A stretch of DNA of 64,000 nt, taken from the NCBI GenBank assembly GCA_946616365.1, contig CAMOIX010000011.1, positions 1 to 64,000 of the forward strand, in the 5' to 3' direction. A model generated the notes under the pieces. That model did no database searches. It saw only the letters and a program-made list of their open reading frames with translations, and was not told where the DNA came from. The position numbers and the translations under genes were made by a program. Origin of the DNA: AC2028 sp002373595. Its GTDB lineage: Bacteria > Bacillota > Clostridia > Lachnospirales > Lachnospiraceae. Below, piece after piece: positions 8,503 through 17,256 of this stretch (position 1 is the stretch's first letter; every line of letters begins with the position of its first letter).

Positions 8503-8970
8503 TCAGTCTTTCTTCTCGGCCTTCTCAATCTCGGTAACGGGATCGGAGAAGCCCATGATGAGAGCGGCGAGACCGTCGCCGTATCTGTCGAACATAAAGC
8601 AGGGAATGTCGATGCTCTCCTTAATGACTTCGGTCGTGACAGAATCCATGCCCCTGGTTGATGTGTATACCTTGTATCTTACCTGGCCGTCGGAATAGTC
8701 GAGCTCGAAGTTTCCGCATCTCAATCCGTAGTTCGCACGGGTTATGTACTCGGAAACGGCAGACATCGTTTCTTCATCGGCGTTCATGGGGCAGATACCG
8801 TATACAGTGTATCCGTTGTCATTGAAAGAGATAAAAAGGTGTATCGATTTTAATTTGCAGCTGATGTTGACTCCGCATTTGATGAACTGCTTTTCAGCGT
8901 TGAAATCGTAATTCCAATTATCGGCGTCAAGATAGTCGCGTATAGCATCAATAGCGTTTTCGATTTTCAT
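8503..8970 (-). CDS. YbjN-like protein of unknown function
   Basis: A 155-residue soluble acidic protein, MKIENAIDAIRDYL..., with alternating alpha/beta character. The N-terminal helix, the FNAEKQFIKCGVNI strand pair and the later KESIDIPCFMFDRYGDGLAALIMG helix resemble the YbjN / type III secretion chaperone-like fold; this is a weak, recall-level match. Its role is not known. The start at 8970 is chosen because GGAGG lies five bases upstream of it; an ATG four codons earlier has no ribosome site. Its stop codon abuts the copA stop exactly (8502/8503), so the two genes converge with no gap. Confidence 0.6.
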   Translation of the reverse strand: MKIENAIDAIRDYLDADNWNYDFNAEKQFIKCGVNISCKLKSIHLFISFNDNGYTVYGICPMNADEETMSAVSEYITRANYGLRCGNFELDYSDGQVRYKVYTSTRGMDSVTTEVIKESIDIPCFMFDRYGDGLAALIMGFSDPVTEIEKAEKKD

Positions 8971-9078
8971 ATTTGCCTCCATCTGCGGTCGTTTGGTCCG
9001 CTGACAGTATTTTATCAGAATGCCTCTTTTTTTTCCATATGGGACTTAATATGGGCTTCTCTTTTTTTGCCCTGAATA

Positions 9079-9108
9079 TTGCCGAAAGCACCGTAAAAGT
9101 GATAAAAT
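9079..9108 (+). promoter_or_regulatory. Promoter of the response regulator/kinase pair
   Basis: TTGCCG (9079-9084), an 18-base spacer and TAAAAT (9103-9108) with an upstream TG (extended -10). It lies about 35 bases before the start codon at 9143. Confidence 0.45.
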
Positions 9109-9142
9109 AAGCATATATTTTTATACCGGAAAGGGGACGGAA

Positions 9143-10021
9143 ATGGTTTACAGAGCACTTTTGGTCGGAAGGAACACACCGCTTATCGATCTGTTTTTTG
9201 AAAGACTGAATGACACCTTTGAGGTTATGACATGCTCGCTCAGGGAGGCCGACATCGACAAACACATCGAAGTCTTCGATCCGGAGATGGTCATTTTCTG
9301 TTTCTATAATGAGACTCAGAAGGAGATAGGAGTACTCAGCCAGTATAGGAGACAGTTCATTCTTGATAATATCCCCATTGTCATAATAGGATCCAAAGAG
9401 GAGATCAATGCATTCCAGAAGGTCTCCGGTTTTCTTGCTAATCTTGAGATCGCCAAGCCGGTCACTCCCAGCAGCATCCGCGCAGAGATCGAGGAGTACT
9501 ATAGACTGCAGGAGGAGCAGGAGAAGGAAGATGAGAAATTAAGGGCTCTCAGCGCAGCACGTAAGTCCGCCAAGAATGCACTTAAGCAGCAGGCGGAAGA
9601 GGAAGCAGAGGCTGCTGCTGAAGATCTTTTGCCCGCGGCAAAGAAGGCGGATGACGGACGACGCAAACATGTCCTTATCATCGATGATGATCCCATGATG
9701 CTCAAGATGATAAAGGAACACTTAAGAGATAAGTACGATACCGCTACTGCGATAAGCGGAAAGCTCGCGTATAAATTCCTGGAGAACAAGACGACGGATC
9801 TCATACTTCTCGATTATGAGATGCCGGGAGAGAAGGGCCCTGAGGTCATGGAACACATAAGACTTATGGGCGGGCATGAAGATACTCCCATCATTTTCCT
9901 TACCGGCGTAACAGAGAGAGAAAAGATTGCCGAAGCGCTCAAACTTCACCCTCAGGGGTATTTGCTCAAGCCTATAGATGCCAAGAAACTGATGGAGACA
10001 GTTGCTAATTTTACTGCCTGA
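9143..10021 (+). CDS. Response regulator with N-terminal pseudo-receiver and C-terminal receiver
   Basis: A 292-residue cytoplasmic protein. Residues 1-115 look like a receiver fold that has lost its phosphorylation site (PEMVIFCFYNE where LLD would be expected). Residues 118-170 are a charged Ala/Glu-rich coiled coil. Residues 175-292 form a complete receiver with the acidic triad start (Asp181-183), phospho-acceptor Asp224 (LILLDYEMPG), Thr in FLTG and Lys276 (LLKP). There is no DNA-binding or enzymatic output domain, so it most likely acts as a phospho-relay or protein-contact module for the kinase encoded 26 bases downstream. Confidence 0.88.
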   Translation: MVYRALLVGRNTPLIDLFFERLNDTFEVMTCSLREADIDKHIEVFDPEMVIFCFYNETQKEIGVLSQYRRQFILDNIPIVIIGSKEEINAFQKVSGFLANLEIAKPVTPSSIRAEIEEYYRLQEEQEKEDEKLRALSAARKSAKNALKQQAEEEAEAAAEDLLPAAKKADDGRRKHVLIIDDDPMMLKMIKEHLRDKYDTATAISGKLAYKFLENKTTDLILLDYEMPGEKGPEVMEHIRLMGGHEDTPIIFLTGVTEREKIAEALKLHPQGYLLKPIDAKKLMETVANFTA

Positions 10022-10047
10022 TCCTTTGACGGAAGCGGAGTGTAAAT

Positions 10048-12834
10048 ATGGCTGATGTATATTTAACCGATCTGGTCGGAAAGTCAGTACTTCAGAAGCT
10101 GCAGGATGTTTTTTCGGAGATGACGGGGATGACATGTATCACCCTCGACATGAAAGGACGTCCTGTTACTTTACCCAATAATCTCACGGAGTATATGAAG
10201 AGGTGCCAGGAGCTGCTGCTCGATATGGCACGCAACGAAGCGGAGGCAGAGGATGCCCTTCGTGCTGCGGGAGAGTTCAAAGAAGATACTCTTATTGAGT
10301 CCCTGAATGCACCGGGACCTGCCGATGTATCCGGAGAGATTTCCGTAAGCATGTGCACATATTGCGGGCTCACAGAGATGCGGGCTCCCATAGTCGCCGG
10401 AGATGAGGTTATAGGATTTTTCGCCGGCGGTCAGGTTATAGTAGGTGAGCCTGACTTGGATGCTATACGCCTTGAGATAGAAGCTATCGGAGGAGATCCG
10501 GAATATGTGCTTTCAGAGCTTTCGAGCGTTCCCAGAGTAACGCAGGAACAGCTTGATAAAGCATCCGATATTATCCTTATGGATGCGAAGGCACTCTCTG
10601 AGATAGCTGAAGGTCAGAGAAGAGCAAATATCGCAAATGCCGAGATAGAGCGCGCTGCCAAGATGAAGTCGGACTTTTTGGCAAATATGAGCCATGAGAT
10701 CCGTACTCCCATGAATGCCGTTATCGGTATGGCAGAGATGGCACTGCGAGAGGATATACCTGACTCTGCCAGAGGCTATATCAATCAGATCAAATCATCG
10801 GGAAGAGCACTTCTTTCCATCATCAATGATATTCTTGATTTCTCCAAGATCGAATCCGGAAAGATGGATATCGTTCCCGTTGAATACGAACCGATGTCAC
10901 TGTTCCATGATGTCGGCAATATCATCATGACGAGACTCATGGACAAGGATGTGGAACTCGTCCTCAATATGTCTGCAAATCTGCCGCAGAGACTCTTTGG
11001 CGATAATATCCGTATCAGACAGATCCTCATCAACCTTGCAAATAATGCAGTTAAGTTCACCAAGAAAGGTCAGGTGCGCCTGATCGTTGATTTTAAGTGG
11101 ACGGATGAAGAAAATATACTGCTCAGCGTGGCAGTTCAGGATACCGGTATCGGTATCAAGAAAGAAGACCTTGGCAAGATATTTGAGTCGTTCCAGCAGG
11201 TCGACAGTAAGAGAAACAGAAATGTAGAAGGTACCGGACTTGGTCTTTCCATTTCAAAACTGCTCCTGTCACTCATGGACGGTAATCTCTCCGTAGAGAG
11301 TGAATATAACAAGGGAAGCCGTTTTACGTTCAAGGTTCCGCAGAGAGTTATCGACAAGACTCCTTCGATGAGTGTACGCGATCCGTCGAACTGTATAGCG
11401 ATCGGTATCTTCAGTAATCAGTATCTGTCGGATGGATTTACATGGGATGCTGCAAAGCTTGGCGTATCGGTTATGAACCTTGCGGCGGAGGCTGATCTTG
11501 AGAAGGCGTACGAGGCGGTTAAGAGGCGTAACGCCGACAGAACCATATTCCTCTTCCTTGAACAGTCACAGATGACTCCCGAGAGAGAGAGCTTTATCAG
11601 GAATCATTCGGATGTTGTAGGTATACTTGTCGCTGATTTCTTCAAGGATGCCGAATATGACATGCCGAATCTTCAGATAGTGAAGAAACCTTTGTCCGCG
11701 ATGAACATGTCGATGATCTTCAACAGAGAGAAGATCCAGTTCGGCAGTGACGGAAGCGAGAGAGCGGATGACGGCACAGGATTTATCGCACCTGATGCGT
11801 ATGTCCTCATTGTTGATGATAATGCTATCAACCAGACCGTTGCAGCCGGACTCTTAGAGCCTCTCAAGATGCATGTCGAGACCGCGGGAAGCGGACAGGA
11901 GGCCATCAAGAAAGCACAGGCTACTCATTACGATATTATCTACATGGATCATATGATGCCGGATATGGACGGTATCGAGACCACGCACAAGCTGCGTGAA
12001 TTGCCTGAGTATACATCCACTCCGATCGTAGCGCTCACCGCAAATGCGATAGGCGGTGCGAAGGAGATGTTCATATCGGAAGGACTGAACGACTTTGTTG
12101 CAAAGCCCATAGAGGTAAGGACATTTATCTCGTCCGTCAAGAAGTGGCTTCCTCCCATCAAGGTGCAGAGAATGTCCGATGCAGCCAAACTGCAGGCGGA
12201 AAAAGAAGCTGCCGAGAAAGAGGCAGCAAAGGCTGCCGCTGCAGCAAATGCGCCTAAGATCGGAGATCTCGATGTTGCAGCTGCCATGGAGCTTCTTGGA
12301 AACGAATCGCTGTATTGGAATGTCTTGAAGGAGTATCACCGTGTGATCATCCAGAAAGCAACTGCGATAAAAGACAGCTACAAAGCTGCAGACTGGCCGG
12401 CATACACGATAGAAGTTCATGCGCTTAAGAGCGCTTCCAAGCAGATCGGTGCGATGAAGCTCTCAGCCATGGCAATGGAACTTGAGAAAGCCGGAAATGC
12501 AAAAGATGTCGCATATATCAAAGCGCATACCGCAGAGACGTTAAAGAAGTATCTCTCATACGAACCGGTACTGGCTCCTTATTTTATCGAGAAGGAAGAT
12601 GACAGTGCCAAGACCGAGATCTCGAAGGATGATCTGGCCTCTCTCTTCGGCGAGATGAGAGAAGCTCTGGATAATCTCGATATGGATGCGATGGAAGAAG
12701 TTACAGGCAAGATCTGCTCGCATTCGTATCCCGCAGACCAGAAAGAACTCGCAGGCAAACTCAAGAATGCATGCGCCGATATCGATATTGATACCTGTAC
12801 CGCCATCCTCGATGAGTGGGAAGGGAAATTGTAG
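10048..12834 (+). CDS. Hybrid sensor histidine kinase with PocR sensor, receiver and Hpt domains
   Basis: A 928-residue signalling protein without clear membrane helices, so it senses a cytoplasmic signal. Order: PocR-type ligand domain (about 1-185, with the MCTYCGLTEMRAPI and GFFAGGQVIVGEPD segments), HisKA with phospho-acceptor His216 (FLANMSHEIRTPMN), HATPase (about 320-455, DTGIGI and GTGLGLSI), a degenerate receiver-like region, a full receiver with Asp634 (YMDHMMPDMDG), an Ala/Glu-rich linker and an Hpt domain with His791 (VHALKSASKQIG). All steps of a phosphorelay are in one chain. It follows the response regulator after 26 bases. PocR domains are known to bind small hydrocarbon derivatives; the ligand here is unknown. 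Confidence 0.92.
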   Translation: MADVYLTDLVGKSVLQKLQDVFSEMTGMTCITLDMKGRPVTLPNNLTEYMKRCQELLLDMARNEAEAEDALRAAGEFKEDTLIESLNAPGPADVSGEISVSMCTYCGLTEMRAPIVAGDEVIGFFAGGQVIVGEPDLDAIRLEIEAIGGDPEYVLSELSSVPRVTQEQLDKASDIILMDAKALSEIAEGQRRANIANAEIERAAKMKSDFLANMSHEIRTPMNAVIGMAEMALREDIPDSARGYINQIKSSGRALLSIINDILDFSKIESGKMDIVPVEYEPMSLFHDVGNIIMTRLMDKDVELVLNMSANLPQRLFGDNIRIRQILINLANNAVKFTKKGQVRLIVDFKWTDEENILLSVAVQDTGIGIKKEDLGKIFESFQQVDSKRNRNVEGTGLGLSISKLLLSLMDGNLSVESEYNKGSRFTFKVPQRVIDKTPSMSVRDPSNCIAIGIFSNQYLSDGFTWDAAKLGVSVMNLAAEADLEKAYEAVKRRNADRTIFLFLEQSQMTPERESFIRNHSDVVGILVADFFKDAEYDMPNLQIVKKPLSAMNMSMIFNREKIQFGSDGSERADDGTGFIAPDAYVLIVDDNAINQTVAAGLLEPLKMHVETAGSGQEAIKKAQATHYDIIYMDHMMPDMDGIETTHKLRELPEYTSTPIVALTANAIGGAKEMFISEGLNDFVAKPIEVRTFISSVKKWLPPIKVQRMSDAAKLQAEKEAAEKEAAKAAAAANAPKIGDLDVAAAMELLGNESLYWNVLKEYHRVIIQKATAIKDSYKAADWPAYTIEVHALKSASKQIGAMKLSAMAMELEKAGNAKDVAYIKAHTAETLKKYLSYEPVLAPYFIEKEDDSAKTEISKDDLASLFGEMREALDNLDMDAMEEVTGKICSHSYPADQKELAGKLKNACADIDIDTCTAILDEWEGKL

Positions 12835-12850
12835 AACTTTTGTGGGGAAA

Positions 12851-13047
12851 GCCGCTGCGGGCAGATTACTTTTTTCTGAGGAATCACGGTGAGCCCTTAG
12901 CGTAGGAGAGACATGTCCCGAATTAATTAGCCTCAGTAGAAAATGGGCTCACTTTTGAGCACATTTTCGCTGAGGCTTAGTAATTCGTGGAAGGCTCGAC
13001 GGAGCGTTTCAACCGCCGAAGAAAAAACGTAATCTGACCGCGGCGGC
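12851..13047 (+). ncRNA. Candidate 197-nt structured RNA (6S-like architecture)
   Basis: The gap between the kinase and the GH26-like gene folds end to end. A closing stem of about 26 pairs joins 12851-12876 (GCCGCTGCGG...TTTTTTC) to 13020-13047, with one mismatch and one bulge. An inner arm pairs GAATTAATTAGCCTCAG (12920-12936) with CTGAGGCTTAGTAATTC (12970-12986) and is capped by AAAATG-GCTCA...TGAGC-CATTTT. Between these stems is a large open region holding the small hairpin GCTC-GACG-GAGC on the 3' side. The size and the stem-bubble-stem layout are like 6S RNA, but I cannot confirm family consensus bases, promoter or strand. It could also be a dispersed palindromic repeat. Confidence 0.45.
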
Positions 13048-13075
13048 TGTTATATACTAAAACAAAAATATCGCT

Positions 13076-13104
13076 TATAATATTGCCATTGAAATAAGTG
13101 GAGG
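13076..13104 (+). promoter_or_regulatory. -10 box and ribosome site of the GH26-like gene
   Basis: TATAAT at 13076-13081 without a recognisable -35 at the usual distance, and GTGGAGG at 13098-13104 six bases before the ATG at 13111. The short leader means that a transcript from here excludes the folded element just upstream. Confidence 0.4.
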
Positions 13105-13110
13105 ATTTAT

Positions 13111-14625
13111 ATGAATACACCCAAGCCATTAAATACCGTGTCTCCCGAGTTGGTCAGAAAAACGACCATACTTCCTGCAAAGTGTGCCATCGACCTCGGA
13201 GACGGAAGCGAACGCGGAGAATATGTGGATCAGGACTATATACTCTCCAGGCTCGGAAGACCTATGAGAGCCATAAACCTGATGTACTGCTATTATCCCA
13301 ACGACAAGGAATGGCCCGCAAGGATCAGTGAAGCTTATAAAGATAAAGACATCTCATATGCATGGGATTATCCCTACGATGACTATTTCCCGTATACGGG
13401 CGGCCTGACAAAGGGCGGGGATAAGGAAGTCTTTGAGTGCATGAAAGATATCAGAAAGCACGGCCAGGATGTGCTCCTCACTCTTACGATAGACCCGAAA
13501 GTATCGGACAGGCATCTCATCGCGATCGCCAAGGACTTAAGACCTTTCGGCAGACTTCTTCTTCGTATTAATCACGAGGCGACCGGGGATTGGTTCTCAT
13601 TCAACAAACGTGCCACCTATGCGGAACTTGGGCTTTTCTTTGCACACTGCTGCGAGATATTCCACCGAGAGGCTCCGCAGATTAAGCTCATCATCTGTCT
13701 CGACGGATACAAGTCTTTAAAGACCGAGAAGATGGAAAAAGAAGACGAATTCCTGCCGGCGATCAAAGCTGCCGACATCGTTTCCGCAGACAGATACCTC
13801 TCCCTTCACTGGGGATGGCCTCTTGATGTTGCCGAAGAAGGCGGCCGTAATTTCGGACATTTTAAAACGAGAACTATTTACAGCCTCACCAAAAAGAGTG
13901 CTGCAAGATATGACCGGATCTGCAGAAAGCATAAGCCCATGGTACTCTCCGAGATGAATGCCGACGGAGATGTAACGGGACCTTACGAGCAGTGCGATAT
14001 GCTCCGCGAATTCTGCGATATGCTTAAAAAAGACAGGACGAAATGGCTTTCCGGATTCACCCTTTACCAGTTCAGGGACAGAGGAAGACTTGGACTTGAG
14101 ACAGAAGATCCGAACAATAAGAACATCGGTATCGAGCAGCCTCTTATGAAGACGTTCAGGGAGATCATCAAAGACCCTTATTTCTCACCTTCGTTTAAGA
14201 GCGGAGCAGAAGTTAAGCTTAAAAAGGACGGTGCGCTATCCGGAGCAGTAAAAATGCGCTGGGGTGGAAGTGAGGATTCCGACGGTATCGAAATGATCTA
14301 TACCGTGGATAAGGCTCCCGTATTCTTTGAGTGCTATTTTGATGACGAACTGAAAGACAAGACTTTAATGCTGGAGATAAACGGAAGATGGTTCTATAAG
14401 GGAGCAGGTGTGGATTTCGTCGATCTCATGCCCGCATTCTTCGGGGATCCGTCATTTGTTCCGGGCAGGATAGCTCTCAGACTGTTCATGACTCCGGCGG
14501 ACGGACTCAACAGTAAGAAAATGGGAAAATCCGGTGGAAAGAACGCTAATGATGATTGGTCAGTAAACCAATATTATGAGTTGCCGTCCCTTCCCATTGT
14601 GAGGATCGGAACCGAAGCTCTGTAA
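13111..14625 (+). CDS. GH26-like (beta-mannanase type) TIM-barrel protein, cytoplasmic
   Basis: A 504-residue protein without signal peptide or membrane helix. The first about 350 residues look like a (beta/alpha)8 barrel. RINHEATGDWFSF (Glu156) resembles the acid/base motif of family 26 glycoside hydrolases (HExNGxW), and KPMVLSEMNADG (Glu281) the nucleophile strand. The spacing of the two glutamates fits clan GH-A. The last about 140 residues look like a beta-rich accessory domain. The similarity is at motif level, so substrate and even activity are open; a cytoplasmic oligosaccharide hydrolase is the simplest reading. It starts with GGAGG six bases before the ATG and is followed by a terminator, so it is transcribed alone. 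Confidence 0.6.
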   Translation: MNTPKPLNTVSPELVRKTTILPAKCAIDLGDGSERGEYVDQDYILSRLGRPMRAINLMYCYYPNDKEWPARISEAYKDKDISYAWDYPYDDYFPYTGGLTKGGDKEVFECMKDIRKHGQDVLLTLTIDPKVSDRHLIAIAKDLRPFGRLLLRINHEATGDWFSFNKRATYAELGLFFAHCCEIFHREAPQIKLIICLDGYKSLKTEKMEKEDEFLPAIKAADIVSADRYLSLHWGWPLDVAEEGGRNFGHFKTRTIYSLTKKSAARYDRICRKHKPMVLSEMNADGDVTGPYEQCDMLREFCDMLKKDRTKWLSGFTLYQFRDRGRLGLETEDPNNKNIGIEQPLMKTFREIIKDPYFSPSFKSGAEVKLKKDGALSGAVKMRWGGSEDSDGIEMIYTVDKAPVFFECYFDDELKDKTLMLEINGRWFYKGAGVDFVDLMPAFFGDPSFVPGRIALRLFMTPADGLNSKKMGKSGGKNANDDWSVNQYYELPSLPIVRIGTEAL

Positions 14626-14651
14626 CGGTCAGGTTTACACGTGATAAGCCG

Positions 14652-14677
14652 AGGCGCGGACAAGTTCCGCGCCTTTA
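14652..14677 (+). terminator. Rho-independent terminator after the GH26-like gene
   Basis: AGGCGCGGA, loop CAAGT, TCCGCGCCT: a perfect 9-bp GC-rich stem followed by a short T run. Confidence 0.75.
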
Positions 14678-14695
14678 CCATATACTTAATTTTTC

Positions 14696-14724
14696 GTGAC
14701 GATTTCGCCATTATATGGTAGAAT
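14696..14724 (+). promoter_or_regulatory. Promoter of glyA
   Basis: GTGACG (14696-14701), a 17-base spacer and TAGAAT (14719-14724). AGGAGG at 14756-14761 lies five bases before the glyA ATG. Confidence 0.5.
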
Positions 14725-14766
14725 TAACTCTGATTTTGGTTAATTACTTTTCCGTAGGAGGTAGAT

Positions 14767-16008
14767 ATGTATTCACTTGATGAAGTAAGAATGGTCGACC
14801 CCGAGATCGCTGATGCGATAATCGATGAAATTGAGAGACAGCAGGAGCATCTCGAGCTCATCGCATCCGAAAACTGGGTAAGCAAGGCAGTAATGGCGGC
14901 TATGGGAAGCCCCCTTACCAATAAATACGCAGAAGGATATCCCGGAAAGAGATATTATGGCGGATGCCAGTGCGTGGATGTTGTAGAGCAGCTCGCCATC
15001 GATCGCGCAAAACAGCTCTACGGCTGTGAGTATGCAAATGTTCAGCCCCATTCCGGAGCACAGGCAAACCTCGCAGTTCAGTTCGCAGTATGCAAGCCCG
15101 GCGATACTATCATGGGAATGAACCTTGATCACGGCGGACATCTTACTCACGGAAGTGCGGCAAACATCTCAGGATCTTACTTCAATATCGTACCCTACGG
15201 AGTTAATGACGAAGGATTTATAGATTACGACGAACTCGAGAAAAAGGCTAAGGAGTGCATGCCGCGTATGATCATCGCAGGTGCTTCGGCATATGCGAGA
15301 ACCATCGATTTCAAGCGTTTCAGAGAGATCGCTGATGAAGTCGGAGCTGTACTTATGGTCGATATGGCTCATATTGCGGGACTTGTTGCGGCAGGACTTC
15401 ATCCCAGCCCGATCCCTTACGCTCATGTGACCACTACCACTACGCACAAGACTCTTCGCGGACCCAGAGGAGGACTTATCCTTTCAAGCCAGCAGTTTGC
15501 TGATGAGTTTAAGCTTAATAAGGCTGTATTCCCCGGTATCCAGGGAGGCCCTCTTATGCACGTGATCGCAGCAAAGGCAGTATGCTTCAAGGAAGCATTA
15601 AGCCCTGCTTTCAAGACTTATCAGAAGGGTATCGTAGACAATGCAAAGGCACTTTGCGAAGGGCTCAAGAAGCGCGGTATTAAGATCGTTTCCGACGGCA
15701 CTGACAATCACCTTATGCTCGTAGATCTCACTCCTTTTGATCTCACGGGTAAGGAGATCGAGAAGCTTCTTGATGAGGCACATATCACAGCCAATAAGAA
15801 CACCATTCCCAACGATCCCAAATCTCCTTTCGTTACCAGCGGTATCCGTCTCGGAACTCCTGCAGTAACTTCCAGAGGACTTAATACCGAGGATATGGAT
15901 CAGGTGGCTGAAGCTATTGCTCTTGTTATAAAGGGCGGCGCAGATAAGGTTTCCGAGGCAAGAGAGATCGTCAGAAGCCTTACCAGGAAGTATCCTCTCA
16001 ATGCGTGA
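14767..16008 (+). CDS. glyA: Serine hydroxymethyltransferase
   Basis: PLP enzyme that interconverts serine and glycine while loading tetrahydrofolate with a one-carbon unit, feeding purine and thymidylate synthesis. At 413 residues it has the usual length. Landmarks are the N-terminal LIASENWVSKAV segment, EGYPGKRYYGGCQCVD, the aspartate pocket MVDMAHIAGLVAAG and the PLP lysine 228 in TTTTHKTLRGPRGG. It leads a co-directional run with hom and lysC, joining one-carbon and aspartate-family amino acid metabolism. Start supported by AGGAGG. Confidence 0.97.
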   Translation: MYSLDEVRMVDPEIADAIIDEIERQQEHLELIASENWVSKAVMAAMGSPLTNKYAEGYPGKRYYGGCQCVDVVEQLAIDRAKQLYGCEYANVQPHSGAQANLAVQFAVCKPGDTIMGMNLDHGGHLTHGSAANISGSYFNIVPYGVNDEGFIDYDELEKKAKECMPRMIIAGASAYARTIDFKRFREIADEVGAVLMVDMAHIAGLVAAGLHPSPIPYAHVTTTTTHKTLRGPRGGLILSSQQFADEFKLNKAVFPGIQGGPLMHVIAAKAVCFKEALSPAFKTYQKGIVDNAKALCEGLKKRGIKIVSDGTDNHLMLVDLTPFDLTGKEIEKLLDEAHITANKNTIPNDPKSPFVTSGIRLGTPAVTSRGLNTEDMDQVAEAIALVIKGGADKVSEAREIVRSLTRKYPLNA

Positions 16009-16032
16009 TTAAGAATACGAGGTACAGATAAT

Positions 16033-17250
16033 ATGATTTATGCGGCAATTCTCGGATACGGTACGGTAGGAAGCGGAGTCGCTGAGGTTATTCATGAAAA
16101 CCGCGAAGCGATAACAAAGCGTACCGGAGAAGAGATAAAAGTAAAATACATACTCGATCTCAGGGATTTCCCCGGAGATAAGTTTGAGGACAGACTTGTT
16201 CATGACGTTAATGTCATAATGAACGATCCGGAAGTTAAGGTCGTCTGCGAGACGATGGGAGGTGTCGGAGCTGCTTATGAGTTCACGAAGTCGGCACTTT
16301 CCGCAGGAAAGAGCGTATGTACTTCCAATAAGGAGCTGGTTGCGCTTCACGGGGCAGAGCTCTTCGAGCTTGCTAAGAAGAATAATTGCAGCTATCTCTA
16401 TGAAGCAAGCGTCGGAGGAGGCATCCCTCTTATCAGACCAATAGTCAGATCGCTTACCGCAGAGATCATAGAGAGCATTGTAGGTATACTTAACGGAACG
16501 ACCAATTATATCCTTACCAAGATGGACAAGGAAGGTGCGGACTTTGAGGATGTGCTCAAGCAGGCGCAGGATCTCGGATATGCCGAGAGAAATCCCGAAG
16601 CTGATATCGAGGGACATGATGCGGCCAGAAAGATTTCGATCCTTTCGAGTCTCATGACCGGAAAGCGCGTTGACAGCGAGTGTGTAAGCTGCGAGGGGAT
16701 CACCGCAGTTACTCCTGTGGATTTTGAATATGCCAAGAGCCTCGGATGCTCTATAAAGCTTCTCGGCATAAGTGAAAGAGCGGGAGACAAGGTAAAAGTT
16801 CTCGTTGCACCTCATATGGTACCTTTCTCCAATCCGCTTTCATGTGTAAATGATGTATTTAATGCCGTAGTAGTTAACGGCAATATGGTCGGACAGACGA
16901 TGTTTTTCGGACGCGGAGCGGGAAGTCTTCCCACAGCGAGCGCCGTTGCAAGTGACCTCATTGAGGCTGCGTGCAATATAGGAAAGTGCCTGGGCGGCGG
17001 CTGGAGCGGAGAGCCCGCACAGCTCCTTTCGATAGACGATTCATCAGTCAGATACTTTGTGAGAGTACGCACCGATGCAGTATCCGATATATCCAGGAAG
17101 ATCCCCGGAGGAGCTGTGATCAGAGTCCAGGGAGATGAGGATGATGCGGGATATCTCGCACCCGTTATGACGGAAAAGGAATACAAAGATGCATTCTCCG
17201 AGCTTGGTGACAAAGTGCTCGGTACTATAAGAATGTACGGGAGGGAATAA
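16033..17250 (+). CDS. hom: Homoserine dehydrogenase
   Basis: NAD(P)H-dependent reduction of aspartate semialdehyde to homoserine, the branch point to threonine and methionine. The 405-residue protein has the Rossmann motif GYGTVGSG at residues 8-15, the substrate segment GGGIPLIRP and the conserved NGTTNYIL, and ends in an ACT-like region (VRYFVRVRTDAVSDISRKIPG..., about 335-400), which usually gives feedback control by threonine. It lies 24 bases after glyA and six before lysC, so all three are likely one operon. Confidence 0.96.
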   Translation: MIYAAILGYGTVGSGVAEVIHENREAITKRTGEEIKVKYILDLRDFPGDKFEDRLVHDVNVIMNDPEVKVVCETMGGVGAAYEFTKSALSAGKSVCTSNKELVALHGAELFELAKKNNCSYLYEASVGGGIPLIRPIVRSLTAEIIESIVGILNGTTNYILTKMDKEGADFEDVLKQAQDLGYAERNPEADIEGHDAARKISILSSLMTGKRVDSECVSCEGITAVTPVDFEYAKSLGCSIKLLGISERAGDKVKVLVAPHMVPFSNPLSCVNDVFNAVVVNGNMVGQTMFFGRGAGSLPTASAVASDLIEAACNIGKCLGGGWSGEPAQLLSIDDSSVRYFVRVRTDAVSDISRKIPGGAVIRVQGDEDDAGYLAPVMTEKEYKDAFSELGDKVLGTIRMYGRE

Positions 17251-17256
17251 AAGCAA

